The position numbers were made by a program, and so were the translations under genes. Below, piece after piece: positions 17,807 to 26,334 of a DNA stretch of 64,000 nucleotides. The DNA lies in contig NZ_BONK01000013.1 of assembly GCF_016862675.1 (NCBI RefSeq), positions 1 to 64,000 on the forward strand, written 5' to 3'. The DNA comes from Cellulomonas chitinilytica (GTDB lineage Bacteria; Actinomycetota; Actinomycetes; Actinomycetales; Cellulomonadaceae). Position 1 is the stretch's first letter; every line of letters starts with the position of its first letter. The notes under the pieces were generated by a model that ran no database searches, was not told the origin of the DNA, and saw only the letters and a list, made by a program, of their open reading frames with translations.

Positions 17807-18211
17807 CCCCGCCGGAGCGGGCGCGCACCTCGTCGGACCGCCCGCCGCGTGACGTCGGTCTCATCGGCGTCTCGCGGTGCCGGGCGGGAAGATTCGTCTG
17901 CCTACCCTGTGTTGCGATGGGCGGCCGTCACGGACGGTCGCACCACACCGACCCTGGGAGCCGCACCACGTGAGCACGTGGAACCTGACCGAGCGCCGTG
18001 CCGTCGACCTCCGCCGGGTCGCCAGCGCGCTCTGTCGGCCTGACCCGGGTCGCTGACCCCGCCGGACACCGTTCCGGACCCGGCCGCGTCCGCCGGCCAC
18101 GCCCGACCTCGCCCGACGTGGTGGGGCGGCACCCCACCGACGTCACGACGTCGTGTCCCCCCTGTGCACCAGACCCTCGGCGCGCCCCGGCGCGCCCCGA
18201 AAGGCCTCTCC
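17807..18211 (+). other. 405-bp intergenic leader before the symporter gene
   Basis: No gene-like frame was found here. It contains a near-perfect palindrome CCACGTG-AG-CACGTGG (17966-17981) suited to a dimeric regulator, and a 7-bp hairpin (18120-18126 with 18132-18138) about 75 bp before the symporter start. A TACCCT-like sequence near 17900 could be a -10. I recognise no known riboswitch. Confidence 0.35.
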
Positions 18212-19669
18212 GTGTCTGACACCACCACCACGAAGCCCCAGCGTCGGCTGTGGCTTCCCTCGTTCTCCGTCCAGGTCCTGCTCGGCCTCGGGCTCGGCGT
18301 GCTGCTCGGCTGGGTCGCCCTCCAGATGGGCGACACCGCCGCCGGCGACGCGAACTGGCTCGCCACCACGCTCGACACCATCGGCTCCTCGTTCGTCACG
18401 CTGCTCAAGGCGATCGTCCCGCCGCTGGTGTTCCTCGCGATCGTCACGTCGATCGCGAACCTCCAGAAGGTCACGAACGCCGCCCGGCTCGCCTGGCAGA
18501 CGCTCCTGTGGTTCGCCATCACCGCGGCGATCTCCGTCGCGGTCGGCATCGGCCTCGGGCTCCTGTTCAACCCCGGCGCGAACTCCACGCTGAGCACCGA
18601 AGGGGCCGAGGCGGTCGGCACGACCGGTTCGTGGCTCGACTTCCTCAACGGGCTCATCCCCGGCAACTTCCTCGGCCTCGGCGCCGGCACCCAGGTGTCC
18701 GCCGACGCCGGCGGGGGCCTCGCCGCGAAGACGTCCGTCTCGTTCAGCGTGCTGCAGATCGTCGTCATCGCGATCGTCGTCGGCATCGCCGCGCTGCGCT
18801 CCGGCAAGGCCGCGGAGCCGTTCCTCGCCGTCACCCGCTCCGCGCTCACCATCGTGCAGAAGGTCCTGTGGTGGGTCATCCGCCTCGCGCCACTCGGCAC
18901 GCTCGGCCTCATCGGGCACGCCGTCGCGACGTACGGCTGGGACCTGCTCGCTCCGCTCGGGTCGTTCGCCGTCGCGATCTACACCGGCCTCGCCGTCGTC
19001 CTGTTCGTGGTCTACCCCGTGATCCTGCGGACCAACGGCCTGCGGATCGGGTCGTTCTTCCGGGGTGCCTGGCCCGCGATCCAGCTCGCCTTCGTGTCCC
19101 GGTCGTCCGTCGGCACGCTGCCCCTCACCGAGCGGGTCGTCGAGCGCAACCTCGGCGTGCCGCGGTCGTACGCGTCGTTCGCCGTGCCGCTCGCCGCGAC
19201 GACGAAGATGGACGGCTGCGCCTCGATCTACCCGGCGATCTCGGCGATCTTCGTCGCGCAGATCTTCGGCATCGACCTGTCGTTCACCGACTACCTGCTC
19301 ATCGCGTTCGTCTCCGTCGTCGGGTCGGCCGCGACCGCCGGCCTCACCGGTGCCGTCGTGATGCTGACCCTCACGCTGTCGACGCTCGGCCTGCCGCTCG
19401 CCGGCGTCGGGCTGCTCCTCGCGATCGACCCGATCCTCGACATGGGCCGCACCGCGGTGAACGTCGCCGGTCAGGCGCTCGTGCCGACCGTCGTCGCGAA
19501 GCGCGAGGGGATCCTCGACGTGCAGCAGTACGACTCGGCCTCCGCCGAGGACCTGTTCCGCGACGACGTCGAGGACACCGACGAGGACACCGGCCCCGAC
19601 GCCCTCCGGGCGGGCGCCGGCTCCGACGCCGCCGCGGCCGACCGACGGGAGCCGGTCGCCGTCTCCTGA
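18212..19669 (+). CDS. Dicarboxylate/amino acid:cation symporter (SLC1/DAACS family)
   Basis: The 485-residue membrane protein has about eight hydrophobic segments plus two re-entrant loops. The serine-rich loop SRSSVGTLPLT (near 298) and the TKMDGCASIYPAISAIF segment (near 330) match HP1 and the TM7 substrate/cation site (normally NMDG) of GltP/DctA/glutamate transporters. It imports C4-dicarboxylates, glutamate/aspartate or serine/threonine with sodium or protons. I prefer GTG 18212 (GAAAGG upstream); an ATG at 18164 would add 16 residues with no membrane features. A long acidic C-terminal tail (EDVEDTDEDTG) is unusual. A hairpin terminator follows. Confidence 0.85.
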   Translation: MSDTTTTKPQRRLWLPSFSVQVLLGLGLGVLLGWVALQMGDTAAGDANWLATTLDTIGSSFVTLLKAIVPPLVFLAIVTSIANLQKVTNAARLAWQTLLWFAITAAISVAVGIGLGLLFNPGANSTLSTEGAEAVGTTGSWLDFLNGLIPGNFLGLGAGTQVSADAGGGLAAKTSVSFSVLQIVVIAIVVGIAALRSGKAAEPFLAVTRSALTIVQKVLWWVIRLAPLGTLGLIGHAVATYGWDLLAPLGSFAVAIYTGLAVVLFVVYPVILRTNGLRIGSFFRGAWPAIQLAFVSRSSVGTLPLTERVVERNLGVPRSYASFAVPLAATTKMDGCASIYPAISAIFVAQIFGIDLSFTDYLLIAFVSVVGSAATAGLTGAVVMLTLTLSTLGLPLAGVGLLLAIDPILDMGRTAVNVAGQALVPTVVAKREGILDVQQYDSASAEDLFRDDVEDTDEDTGPDALRAGAGSDAAAADRREPVAVS

Positions 19670-19683
19670 CGCCGGTCCGACGC

Positions 19684-19723
19684 CCGGGTCGCTGCTCGCT
19701 GCACGGTGCGAGCCGCGACCCGG
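19684..19723. terminator. Terminator between symporter and dinB
   Basis: Arms CCGGGTCGC (19684-19692) and GCGACCCGG (19715-19723) with an inner CTCGC/GCGAG pairing form a strong hairpin between convergent genes. Likely bidirectional; no U-tract, as is common in high-GC actinobacteria. Confidence 0.6.
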
Positions 19724-19737
19724 ACGTCTGCCGGCGG

Positions 19738-20943
19738 TCAGTCCGGCAGCTGCGGGACGGCGAACCCCTCGCCGGCCCGCAGCAGGCTGCCGCGCACGAG
19801 GGCGCCCTTGCCGAACCGCGACGACACCGCGTCCATGGCCGCGTCGAGCTGCCCGAGGTCCGGCCCGTCGAGCGGCAGCACCGGCTGGACGACCGCGTCG
19901 GACCCCAGCCGGGTCAGCGCGATCCCGACGAGCGTGACGCCGCGCTCGCGGATCAACAGCTCCGCCGAGTCCAGGAGGGCGACGGCCGCTGCGGCCACGT
20001 CGGCGCCGGACGTCGTGTTGTGCAGGAACGACCGGGACCTCGTCGCGCGCGTGTAGTCGTCGAACCGCAGGCGCAGCACGACCGTCCCCGCGGTCCGGTG
20101 GGCCTTGCGCATCCGCCTGCACACCCGGTCGACCAGCCCCAGCAGCGCGGCCCGGACGAACTCGGGGGAGTGCGGCCCGCGGCCGATCGCCCGCTGCGCC
20201 CCGATGGAGCCGCGCGCCCGGCCGGTGACGACGCGCTCCGGCGTCCGGCCGTGCACGACCGCGAACAGGTGCCGCCCGGCCGCCCGCCCCAGCGCACCGG
20301 CGAGGACCTGCTCGGGCAGCGAGGCCACGTCGCCCGCGGTCACGAGGCCGTAGCCGTGCAGCTTGCGGGCCGTCACGTCGCCGACCCCCCAGAGCTGCTC
20401 GAGGGGGAGCGGGTGCAGGAACGCCTCCTCGCCGTCCGGCGGCACGAGCAGGAGGCCGTCGGGCTTCGCGACCCGGCTCGCGACCTTCGCCAGGAACGGT
20501 GTGCGCGCCACGCCGACCGTGATCGGCAGCCCGACCTCGTCGCGCACCTGGGCGCGCAGGCGTGCGGCGATGTCCACCGGCGGCACGTCGATGCGGTGCA
20601 GACCGGCGACGTCGAGGAACGCCTCGTCGATCGAGACGCCCTGCACCTGCGGCGTCGTGCGGTGGAACAGGTCGAACACCGCGCGGCTGGCCTCGACGTA
20701 CGCGTCGAACCGGGGACGGACCTCGATGAGGTCCGGGCACAGCATCCGCGCCTCGCGGCCGCTCATCGCGGTCTTCACCCCGCAGCGCTTCGCCTCGTAC
20801 GACGCGGCGAGCACGACCCCGCCGCCGACGGCGATCGGACGGTGGCGCAGGCGGGGGTCGTCGCGCTGCTCCACGGAGGCGTAGAACGCGTCGAGGTCGG
20901 CGTGCAGGATGGCGGCGGTGCGGGGTGCGTCGGACACGAACAC
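19738..20943 (-). CDS. dinB: DNA polymerase IV (Y-family)
   Basis: A 401-residue translesion polymerase. Catalytic acidic residues appear in HADLDAFYASVEQ (Asp16, Asp18) and SIDEAFLD (Asp106, Glu107); the steric-gate region, helix-hairpin-helix (LWGVGDVTARKLHGYG about 185-200) and little-finger domain follow in order. The C-terminus lacks an obvious beta-clamp QxxLF motif; VVQPVLPLDG near 360 is the closest. Start GTG at 20943 or 20937; a LexA box lies directly across the start, so it is expected to be induced by DNA damage. Confidence 0.92.
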   Translation of the reverse strand: MFVSDAPRTAAILHADLDAFYASVEQRDDPRLRHRPIAVGGGVVLAASYEAKRCGVKTAMSGREARMLCPDLIEVRPRFDAYVEASRAVFDLFHRTTPQVQGVSIDEAFLDVAGLHRIDVPPVDIAARLRAQVRDEVGLPITVGVARTPFLAKVASRVAKPDGLLLVPPDGEEAFLHPLPLEQLWGVGDVTARKLHGYGLVTAGDVASLPEQVLAGALGRAAGRHLFAVVHGRTPERVVTGRARGSIGAQRAIGRGPHSPEFVRAALLGLVDRVCRRMRKAHRTAGTVVLRLRFDDYTRATRSRSFLHNTTSGADVAAAAVALLDSAELLIRERGVTLVGIALTRLGSDAVVQPVLPLDGPDLGQLDAAMDAVSSRFGKGALVRGSLLRAGEGFAVPQLPD

Positions 20944-20951
20944 ATGTTCGA
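20936..20951 (-). promoter_or_regulatory. LexA (SOS) box over the dinB start
   Basis: The 16 bases read ACGAAC-ACAT-GTTCGA on the plus strand and TCGAAC-ATGT-GTTCGT on the dinB strand, matching the actinobacterial SOS box TCGAAC-N4-GTTCGA in 11 of 12 defined positions. It overlaps the GTG start codon, which suits repression of a leaderless transcript. Confidence 0.8.
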
Positions 20952-20989
20952 CCCGACCTCCGACATCGGCGCGCGGACGGGTGACGCCG

Positions 20990-21352
20990 TCAGCCCCAGC
21001 AGAGGCAGAACGGGTGCCCGGCAGGGTCCGCGTAGACCTGGAACCCCTCGGTGGCGGTCGGGTCGGAGGCGGCCTGCAGCAGCCGTGCGCCGAGCGCGGT
21101 CGCCTCGTCGTGGGCCGGTCCGAGGTCCTCGACGTACAGGTCGAGGTGGATCTGCTGCTGCTCGCCGTGCGGCCAGTCGGGCTGCACGTGGTTCGGTGCG
21201 AGCTGGAAGCCGAGCCGCGGGGCGCCGTCGACGTAGACGGTGTGCCAGTCGTCCTCCGCCTCGACGGTGCCCCCGAGGAGCCCGGCCCAGAAGGTGCTCT
21301 CCGCGGCGAGGTCGGCGGCGTCGAACACGGTGACCTGCTTCGTGATCTTCAT
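20990..21352 (-). CDS. VOC (glyoxalase/bleomycin-resistance) family protein
   Basis: A 120-residue single-module protein with the beta-alpha-beta-beta-beta pattern of the vicinal oxygen chelate fold: KQVTVFDAADLAAESTFWAGLLGG at the start, QIHLDLYVEDLGPAHDEATALGARLL in the middle and YADPAGHPFCLC at the end. Likely metal ligands are His and Glu/Asp in IHLDL and GHPFCLC. Substrate is not predictable. An ATG with GGAAG upstream. It sits between dinB and a small exported protein, with no obvious operon partner. Confidence 0.82.
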   Translation of the reverse strand: MKITKQVTVFDAADLAAESTFWAGLLGGTVEAEDDWHTVYVDGAPRLGFQLAPNHVQPDWPHGEQQQIHLDLYVEDLGPAHDEATALGARLLQAASDPTATEGFQVYADPAGHPFCLCWG

Positions 21353-21388
21353 GCGGGGATGCTTCCAGCGACCACCGACACCCGCCCG

Positions 21389-21865
21389 TCAGTCGCCGGA
21401 CACCTGCACGAGCGAACCCGTCACCGCCGGCCGGCCGGCGTCGTCGTCGGGCGTGGCCGGCGCGATCCGGGGGCTGACGAACACGAAGGCGGCGTGGTCG
21501 CCGAAACGCTGGGCGAGCGAGCAGGTGCGCGCGGCCAGCGGCTCCGCGTCGACGCGACCGACCGGGGTGGCGAAGCACGACTGCTCGGCCGCCCGTCCTG
21601 AGGTGCGCTCCCAGGATGCCTGCAGCGCCGCGACGACGTCGTCGACGGGCTGGTCGGACTCCCAGCACGCGACGGTGCCGTCGCCGTGGCAGTTGTGGGA
21701 CGTGACCGCGCCCTCCGGTGCGGGCACGGCGTGCGCCGCGGCGAGCGCCCGCTCGCGGCGAGCGTCGTCCACCCGGGCGACGACACCCGAGGCCGCGAGC
21801 GCGACGACCGCGGCGACGACGACGGCCACGAGCGCCACGAGGAACGACGGCCGGACACGACTCAT
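21389..21865 (-). CDS. Small membrane-anchored hypothetical protein
   Basis: The 158-residue protein has one N-terminal membrane segment (about residues 8-27, FLVALVAVVVAAVVALAAS), then an extracytoplasmic part with four cysteines (SHNCHGDGTVACWES, EQSCFAT, RTCSLAQ) that could form two disulfides. The family is unknown to me. The start codon lies within the right arm of a long inverted repeat (21861-21884). Confidence 0.6.
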   Translation of the reverse strand: MSRVRPSFLVALVAVVVAAVVALAASGVVARVDDARRERALAAAHAVPAPEGAVTSHNCHGDGTVACWESDQPVDDVVAALQASWERTSGRAAEQSCFATPVGRVDAEPLAARTCSLAQRFGDHAAFVFVSPRIAPATPDDDAGRPAVTGSLVQVSGD

Positions 21866-21884
21866 GCCGACGTATCGGCATGAG
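21861..21884. repeat. Perfect inverted repeat over the start codon
   Basis: Ten-base arms CTCATGCCGA (21861-21870) and TCGGCATGAG (21875-21884) flank CGTA. The start codon of the minus-strand membrane protein is inside it. It could be a repressor operator or an mRNA hairpin hiding the start. Confidence 0.45.
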
Positions 21885-22044
21885 CGCAGGCAGTGTTGAG
21901 CGGCGCCGCGCCGGGCTCGACGGCGAGCCCGCGGACCGTCGCCCCAGGTCGTGGCCCTGTCGTCACTCCGCAGTGGTTGCCGATGCCCGATTGTTCCGAT
22001 ACGGATGGTCCCGTCATCCCGCCCCACGACCCCGAGGACTCCTC

Positions 22045-22761
22045 ATGAGCGACAAGCCCACCATCGTGCTCGTCCACGGCGCCTTCGCCGACGCCTCCGG
22101 CTGGGGCGGTGTGATCAGCCGCCTGCAGGCGCAGGACTTCCCGGTCTACGCCCCGGCCAACCCCCTGCGCGGCATCGCGGCCGACGCCGCGTACGTCCGC
22201 GACTTCCTCGGCACCGTCGAGGGGCCTGTCGTCCTCGTCGGCCACTCCTACGGCGGTGCGGTCATCACGAACGCCGCCGTCGGTGCCGACAACGTCCGTG
22301 CGCTCGTCTACGTCGCGGCGTTCGCGCTCGACGAGGGCGAGTCGGTCGCCGAGGCGCTCGCGCTCGGCGGTGACCCGGTGGACCTCGGCCCGGTGATCGT
22401 GGCCCGGCCGTTCCCGGGTGCGGGGGAGGGCAACGCGGACGGGTACATCAACCCGGCGGTCTTCTCGCAGGCGTTCTGCCAGGACCTCCCGGCCGACGTG
22501 GCCGCCGTCATGGCCGTGTCGCAGCGACCCGCGGCGCTGTCGGGCCTCGGGGAGCCGTCGGGCACACCCGCGTGGAAGACGCTGCCGAGCTGGTACCTCG
22601 TCGGGGTCGCCGACCACCTCATCCCGGCCGCCTCCGCCCGGGTCATGGCCGCGCGCGCCGGGGCGACGACCGTCGAGGTCGACAGCTCGCACGTCGCGAT
22701 GATCAGCCACCCGGACGAGACGACGGCGCTGATCCTCGCCGCGGTGGACGCCACGGCCTGA
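22045..22761 (+). CDS. Alpha/beta hydrolase
   Basis: A 238-residue cytoplasmic alpha/beta hydrolase of the small salicylate-esterase/HNL-like branch. VLVHGAFADASGW (about 8-20) gives the oxyanion loop, GHSYGGAV (about 67) the nucleophile Ser, VADHLIP the acid region and SSHVAMISHP the catalytic His. Reaction unknown, probably an esterase. The ATG at 22045 follows CGAGGAC. A strong hairpin terminator lies directly after it. Confidence 0.8.
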   Translation: MSDKPTIVLVHGAFADASGWGGVISRLQAQDFPVYAPANPLRGIAADAAYVRDFLGTVEGPVVLVGHSYGGAVITNAAVGADNVRALVYVAAFALDEGESVAEALALGGDPVDLGPVIVARPFPGAGEGNADGYINPAVFSQAFCQDLPADVAAVMAVSQRPAALSGLGEPSGTPAWKTLPSWYLVGVADHLIPAASARVMAARAGATTVEVDSSHVAMISHPDETTALILAAVDATA

Positions 22762-22768
22762 CGACCAC

Positions 22769-22815
22769 GGACGCCGCCGCCCTGCCCTCACGGAGGGAGC
22801 AGGGCGGCGGCGTCC
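22769..22815. terminator. Bidirectional terminator, 17-bp stem
   Basis: Perfect 17-base arms (22769-22785 and 22799-22815) around a 13-base loop, between convergent genes ending at 22761 and 22822. Confidence 0.75.
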
Positions 22816-22821
22816 GACGCG

Positions 22822-25014
22822 TCACGCCGGAGCGAGCTCCCGCTCTCGGGCAGCGGCCACCGGGTCGGTGCCCTCGAAGGACACCCGCGGCAGGATCCGG
22901 TCGAGCCAGCCGGGCAGCCACCAGTTCGCACGGCCGAGCAGCGTCATCGTCGCGGGCACGAGCACCATCCGGACCAGGGTGGCGTCGAGGAAGATCGCGG
23001 TGGCCAGCCCGATGCCGAACATCTTGGTGGCCGCGTCCTCGCCGAGCACGAAGGCGAAGAACACGGCGACCATGATGAGCGCCGCCGACGTGATGACCCG
23101 GCCGGTGCGTGCGACGCCGTGCACGACGGAGCCGGTGGGCGACCCGGTGGCGGCGTACTCCTCGCGGACGCGGGACAGCAGGAACACCTCGTAGTCCATG
23201 GACAGCCCGAACAGGATCGCGAACATGAACATCGGGATGAACGACACGATCGGCACGGTCGCCTCGAGCCCGATGAGGTCGGCGCCCCAGCCCCACTGGA
23301 ACACCATCACCATGACGCCGTAGGCGGCGGCGACGCCCAGAAGGTTGAGCACCACGGCCTTGAGCGGCACGAGCACCGACCGGAACACGAGCACGAGCAG
23401 CACGAACGACATCGCGAGCACCGCCCCGACGAACGCGGGCAGGCGGTCGTTGACGCGTTCGCCGACGTCGGCGAAGTTCGCGGCCTGGCCGCCGACGTGC
23501 GCCTCGGCGGTGGTGCCGGCGAGCGCCGCGGGGAACACCGTCGACCGCAGCCGGTCGATGGTCCCGGTGGTCGCCGCGTCCTGCGGTCCGGTGGTGGGGA
23601 CGGCGACGACGGTGGCGATGCCCGTGCCGTCGTCGACCGTCGGGGTGCCGACGGAGGCGACGCCCGGGTCGGCCGCGATCGCGTCCACGAGCGGACCCAC
23701 CGCGGCGTCGTCGCCGTGCAGCTCGACGGCGACCACGAGCGGGCCGTTCGTGCCGGGGCCGAAGCCGTCCGCGAGCAGGTCGTACGCCTGGCGCTGCGTC
23801 CAGTCGGGCGGCAGCGCGCCGTCGTCGGGGATGCCGACGCGCAGCGCGGTGACGGGCGCCGCGAGCCCGACGAGCAGCGCGGTCGCGCCGACCGCGTAGG
23901 CGCCCGGGTGCCGGGTCACGTGGCCGACCCACCGCTGCCAGCCGGGTCCCTCCTGGGAGATGGTGCGACGGCCGAGGACACGCCGCCCCGCGAGCGACAG
24001 CAGCGCGGGCAGCAGCGTGACGGACGCGGCGACCATGACGAGGACGACGACGGCGATCGCGATGCCGCCCGCGGTCATGAACGGCACGTCGGCGACGGCC
24101 AGGCCGAGGATCGAGACCACGACGATGCCGCCCGCGAACACGACGGGCTGCCCCGCGGTCGCCAGGGCGCGGCTCACCGAGTCCTCGACGGGCAGGCCGT
24201 GCTGCAGGTGGTCGCGGTGCCGGGTGAGGACGAACAGCGCGTAGTCGATGCCGACCCCGAGCCCGACCATCGCGCCGAGCACCGGGGCGTAGCTGGGGAT
24301 CTCGACGAGGTGGTTGATCAGCGGCATCGCCCCGAGCCCGACCGCGATGCCGAGCAGCGCCATGCCGATCGGGATCGTCGCGGCGACGAACGAGCCGAAC
24401 GCAAACAGCAGGATGACGAGCGCGACGAGCACGCCGACGAGCTCCCCGACGCCGGCGGGCGCCTCCTCGAACGCGAAGAACAGGTCGCCGCCCATCTCGA
24501 CGCGCAGTACGGAGTCGTCCACGTCCGCGCCGACGGCCGTCAGCCGGTCCAGGTCGGCGGCCGAGAGGTCCTCGAGGAGCGGGTACTGGACGCGCAGGAG
24601 CGCGACGCGCCCGTCGGGCGACACGACGCCGGCCGACGCGCCCGGCGGTGCGCCGTCGGTGAGCGCACCGGCCGGGTCGGTCGTGCCGAGCACGTGCGGG
24701 AGCGCCGCGACGGACTGCTGCAGGTCGGCGAGCGCGTCGCGGGCCGCGGGGTCGTCCGCGAACGTGGTGCCGGGGTCGGCCGGGGTGACGACGACCTGCG
24801 CGGTGAGGCCGGCCTGGTGCGACCCGGTCGCGGCGAGGAGGTCGTTCGCCCGCTGCGAGTCGAGGTCCGGCACCCGGAACGAGTCCTGCAGGGTCGTGCC
24901 GTAGGCGTTCGAGAGGCCGACGACGACGGCGGCGAGGACGAGCCACGCGCCGATCACGGTCCAGCGGTGCCGGGCGGCGGTGCGCCCGAGTCGAGACAGC
25001 GCGTGCGACAGCAT
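22822..25014 (-). CDS. MMPL-family (RND-type) membrane transporter
   Basis: A 730-residue transporter with a duplicated plan: one N-terminal helix, a large extracytoplasmic loop (about 40-180), five clustered helices (about 180-330), a second helix/loop, and five more helices (about 520-690). The motifs GLGVGIDYALFVLTRHRD and FGLSMDYEVFLLSRVREEY carry the proton-relay Asp-Tyr pairs of MMPL proteins. It exports lipids or drugs by proton antiport. The start ATG follows GGAGGACCCC. The divergent two-component system (25189 onwards) probably controls it. Confidence 0.9.
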   Translation of the reverse strand: MLSHALSRLGRTAARHRWTVIGAWLVLAAVVVGLSNAYGTTLQDSFRVPDLDSQRANDLLAATGSHQAGLTAQVVVTPADPGTTFADDPAARDALADLQQSVAALPHVLGTTDPAGALTDGAPPGASAGVVSPDGRVALLRVQYPLLEDLSAADLDRLTAVGADVDDSVLRVEMGGDLFFAFEEAPAGVGELVGVLVALVILLFAFGSFVAATIPIGMALLGIAVGLGAMPLINHLVEIPSYAPVLGAMVGLGVGIDYALFVLTRHRDHLQHGLPVEDSVSRALATAGQPVVFAGGIVVVSILGLAVADVPFMTAGGIAIAVVVLVMVAASVTLLPALLSLAGRRVLGRRTISQEGPGWQRWVGHVTRHPGAYAVGATALLVGLAAPVTALRVGIPDDGALPPDWTQRQAYDLLADGFGPGTNGPLVVAVELHGDDAAVGPLVDAIAADPGVASVGTPTVDDGTGIATVVAVPTTGPQDAATTGTIDRLRSTVFPAALAGTTAEAHVGGQAANFADVGERVNDRLPAFVGAVLAMSFVLLVLVFRSVLVPLKAVVLNLLGVAAAYGVMVMVFQWGWGADLIGLEATVPIVSFIPMFMFAILFGLSMDYEVFLLSRVREEYAATGSPTGSVVHGVARTGRVITSAALIMVAVFFAFVLGEDAATKMFGIGLATAIFLDATLVRMVLVPATMTLLGRANWWLPGWLDRILPRVSFEGTDPVAAARERELAPA

Positions 25015-25176
25015 GGGGTCCTCCCGGTGGGCGAAGGCGCCGGGACGACCGGCGCCAGACCATCGTCGCGACGCGTCGTCCCTGGTCACATCGGCCCCGG
25101 AGCCGGGGGAGGACCGGCCGGACGGGTGGTCGGGCGCTGGCCCTTTCGGCCGATCCGCGCCCGCGGCACCGGTCCC

Positions 25177-25182
25177 TACGCT
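25177..25182 (+). promoter_or_regulatory. -10 element of the histidine kinase gene
   Basis: TACGCT lies six bases upstream of GTG 25189, implying a leaderless transcript starting at the GTG rather than at the ATG six bases further on. Confidence 0.45.
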
Positions 25183-25188
25183 GGGCCC

Positions 25189-26334
25189 GTGATCATGCAG
25201 GTGGCCCGGCGGCTCTGGGCGGAACCACGTGCCCCGCACGCCCCGGTGCGGGTGTGGCGGGACTGGGCGCTGCTCGTGCTCGTCGTCGCGGGGGCCGTGA
25301 CCGAGGGGGTGCTGCGGGCCGACGTGCCGTGGCGGCCCGTGGCGATCGTGCTCGCGGTCGGGCTGGCACCCGCGTTGATGTGGCGGCGCACGCACCCGCT
25401 GGCGGTGACGACCGTCGTGTTCGGGACGCTCGTCGTCTCCGACCTCGCCTCGATCGTGGGCGGCACCGCCGAGTCGATCGGCCTGGGGACCATGGGGTAC
25501 GTCCTCGTGATCGTCTACGCGCTGTACCGCTGGGGCGCCGGGCGGGAGGTGCTGCTCGGGTCGGCGGTCGCGGCGGTGGCGTTCGGCATCGGGACCGTGC
25601 GCGACTACACGAACCTCGGCGAGGCGGTGTTCGGGTTTGTCGTCGTCGCGTTCGCGGCCGCCCTCGGGTCGACCGTGCGGCTCGTGCGGACGTCCCGGCT
25701 GCGGGAGCTCGACCAGGTGCGGCTCCGCGAGCGCGAGCAGCTCGCCCGCGAGCTGCACGACACCGTCGCGCACCACGTGTCGGCGATGGTCGTCCGGGCG
25801 CAGGCGGGTCGGGTCGTCGCGGCGACGCGGCCGGAGGCGGCGACCGAGGCGCTCGCCGTCATCGAGGCGGAGGGGGCGCGGACGCTCACCGAGATGCGCG
25901 CGATGGTGGGGGCGCTGCGCGGGTCCGACGACGCGGAGCTCGCGCCCGCGCGGGGCATCGCCGACATCGAGCCGCTCGCCCGGTCGCTGGGCGGTGACCC
26001 GCCCGTCGCGGTGCAGCTCACGGGGGCGCTGGACGACGTCGGGCCGGCCGTGGGGGCGGCCGTGTTCCGGATCGTGCAGGAGTCGCTCACCAACGCGCTG
26101 CGGCACGCGCGGCACGCCACCCGCATCGACGTGCGGGTCGTCGGCGATGATCGTCAGGTGCGGTTCACGGTGACGGACGACGGCGATCCCGGGGCGTCCC
26201 GCGTGCCCGGGTACGGGGTGGTGGGGATGACGGAGCGGGCGGCGCTGCTCGGCGGCACCGTCTCGATCGGTCCGGGACCGGACCGGGGGTGGGTCGTCGA
26301 CGGGATCCTGCCGCGGGTCCGGGCGACCGCGTGA
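25189..26334 (+). CDS. Sensor histidine kinase (HisKA_3, NarL/DesK type)
   Basis: The 381-residue kinase has four to five N-terminal membrane helices (about 28-160) with no large sensor domain, a dimerisation helix with the phospho-accepting His190 in ARELHDTVAHHVSAM, and a HATPase_c domain with ESLTNALRHAR (N box) and GYGVVGMTERA (G box). The short loops suggest it senses the membrane or an intramembrane signal. It overlaps the response regulator start (GTGA) and is divergent from the MMPL exporter. Confidence 0.9.
   Translation: MIMQVARRLWAEPRAPHAPVRVWRDWALLVLVVAGAVTEGVLRADVPWRPVAIVLAVGLAPALMWRRTHPLAVTTVVFGTLVVSDLASIVGGTAESIGLGTMGYVLVIVYALYRWGAGREVLLGSAVAAVAFGIGTVRDYTNLGEAVFGFVVVAFAAALGSTVRLVRTSRLRELDQVRLREREQLARELHDTVAHHVSAMVVRAQAGRVVAATRPEAATEALAVIEAEGARTLTEMRAMVGALRGSDDAELAPARGIADIEPLARSLGGDPPVAVQLTGALDDVGPAVGAAVFRIVQESLTNALRHARHATRIDVRVVGDDRQVRFTVTDDGDPGASRVPGYGVVGMTERAALLGGTVSIGPGPDRGWVVDGILPRVRATA

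Noticed and set aside
18250..21333. Very long plus-strand open frame of over 1000 codons
   Set aside because: It is an Arg/Ala/Pro-rich shadow of the symporter and, on the opposite strand, dinB and the VOC gene; no domain is recognisable.
22703..26334. Long open frames on both strands across the MMPL gene
   Set aside because: High GC content leaves shadow frames open. Only the frame with membrane helices and MMPL motifs is coding; the plus-strand frame becomes real only from 25189 (histidine kinase).
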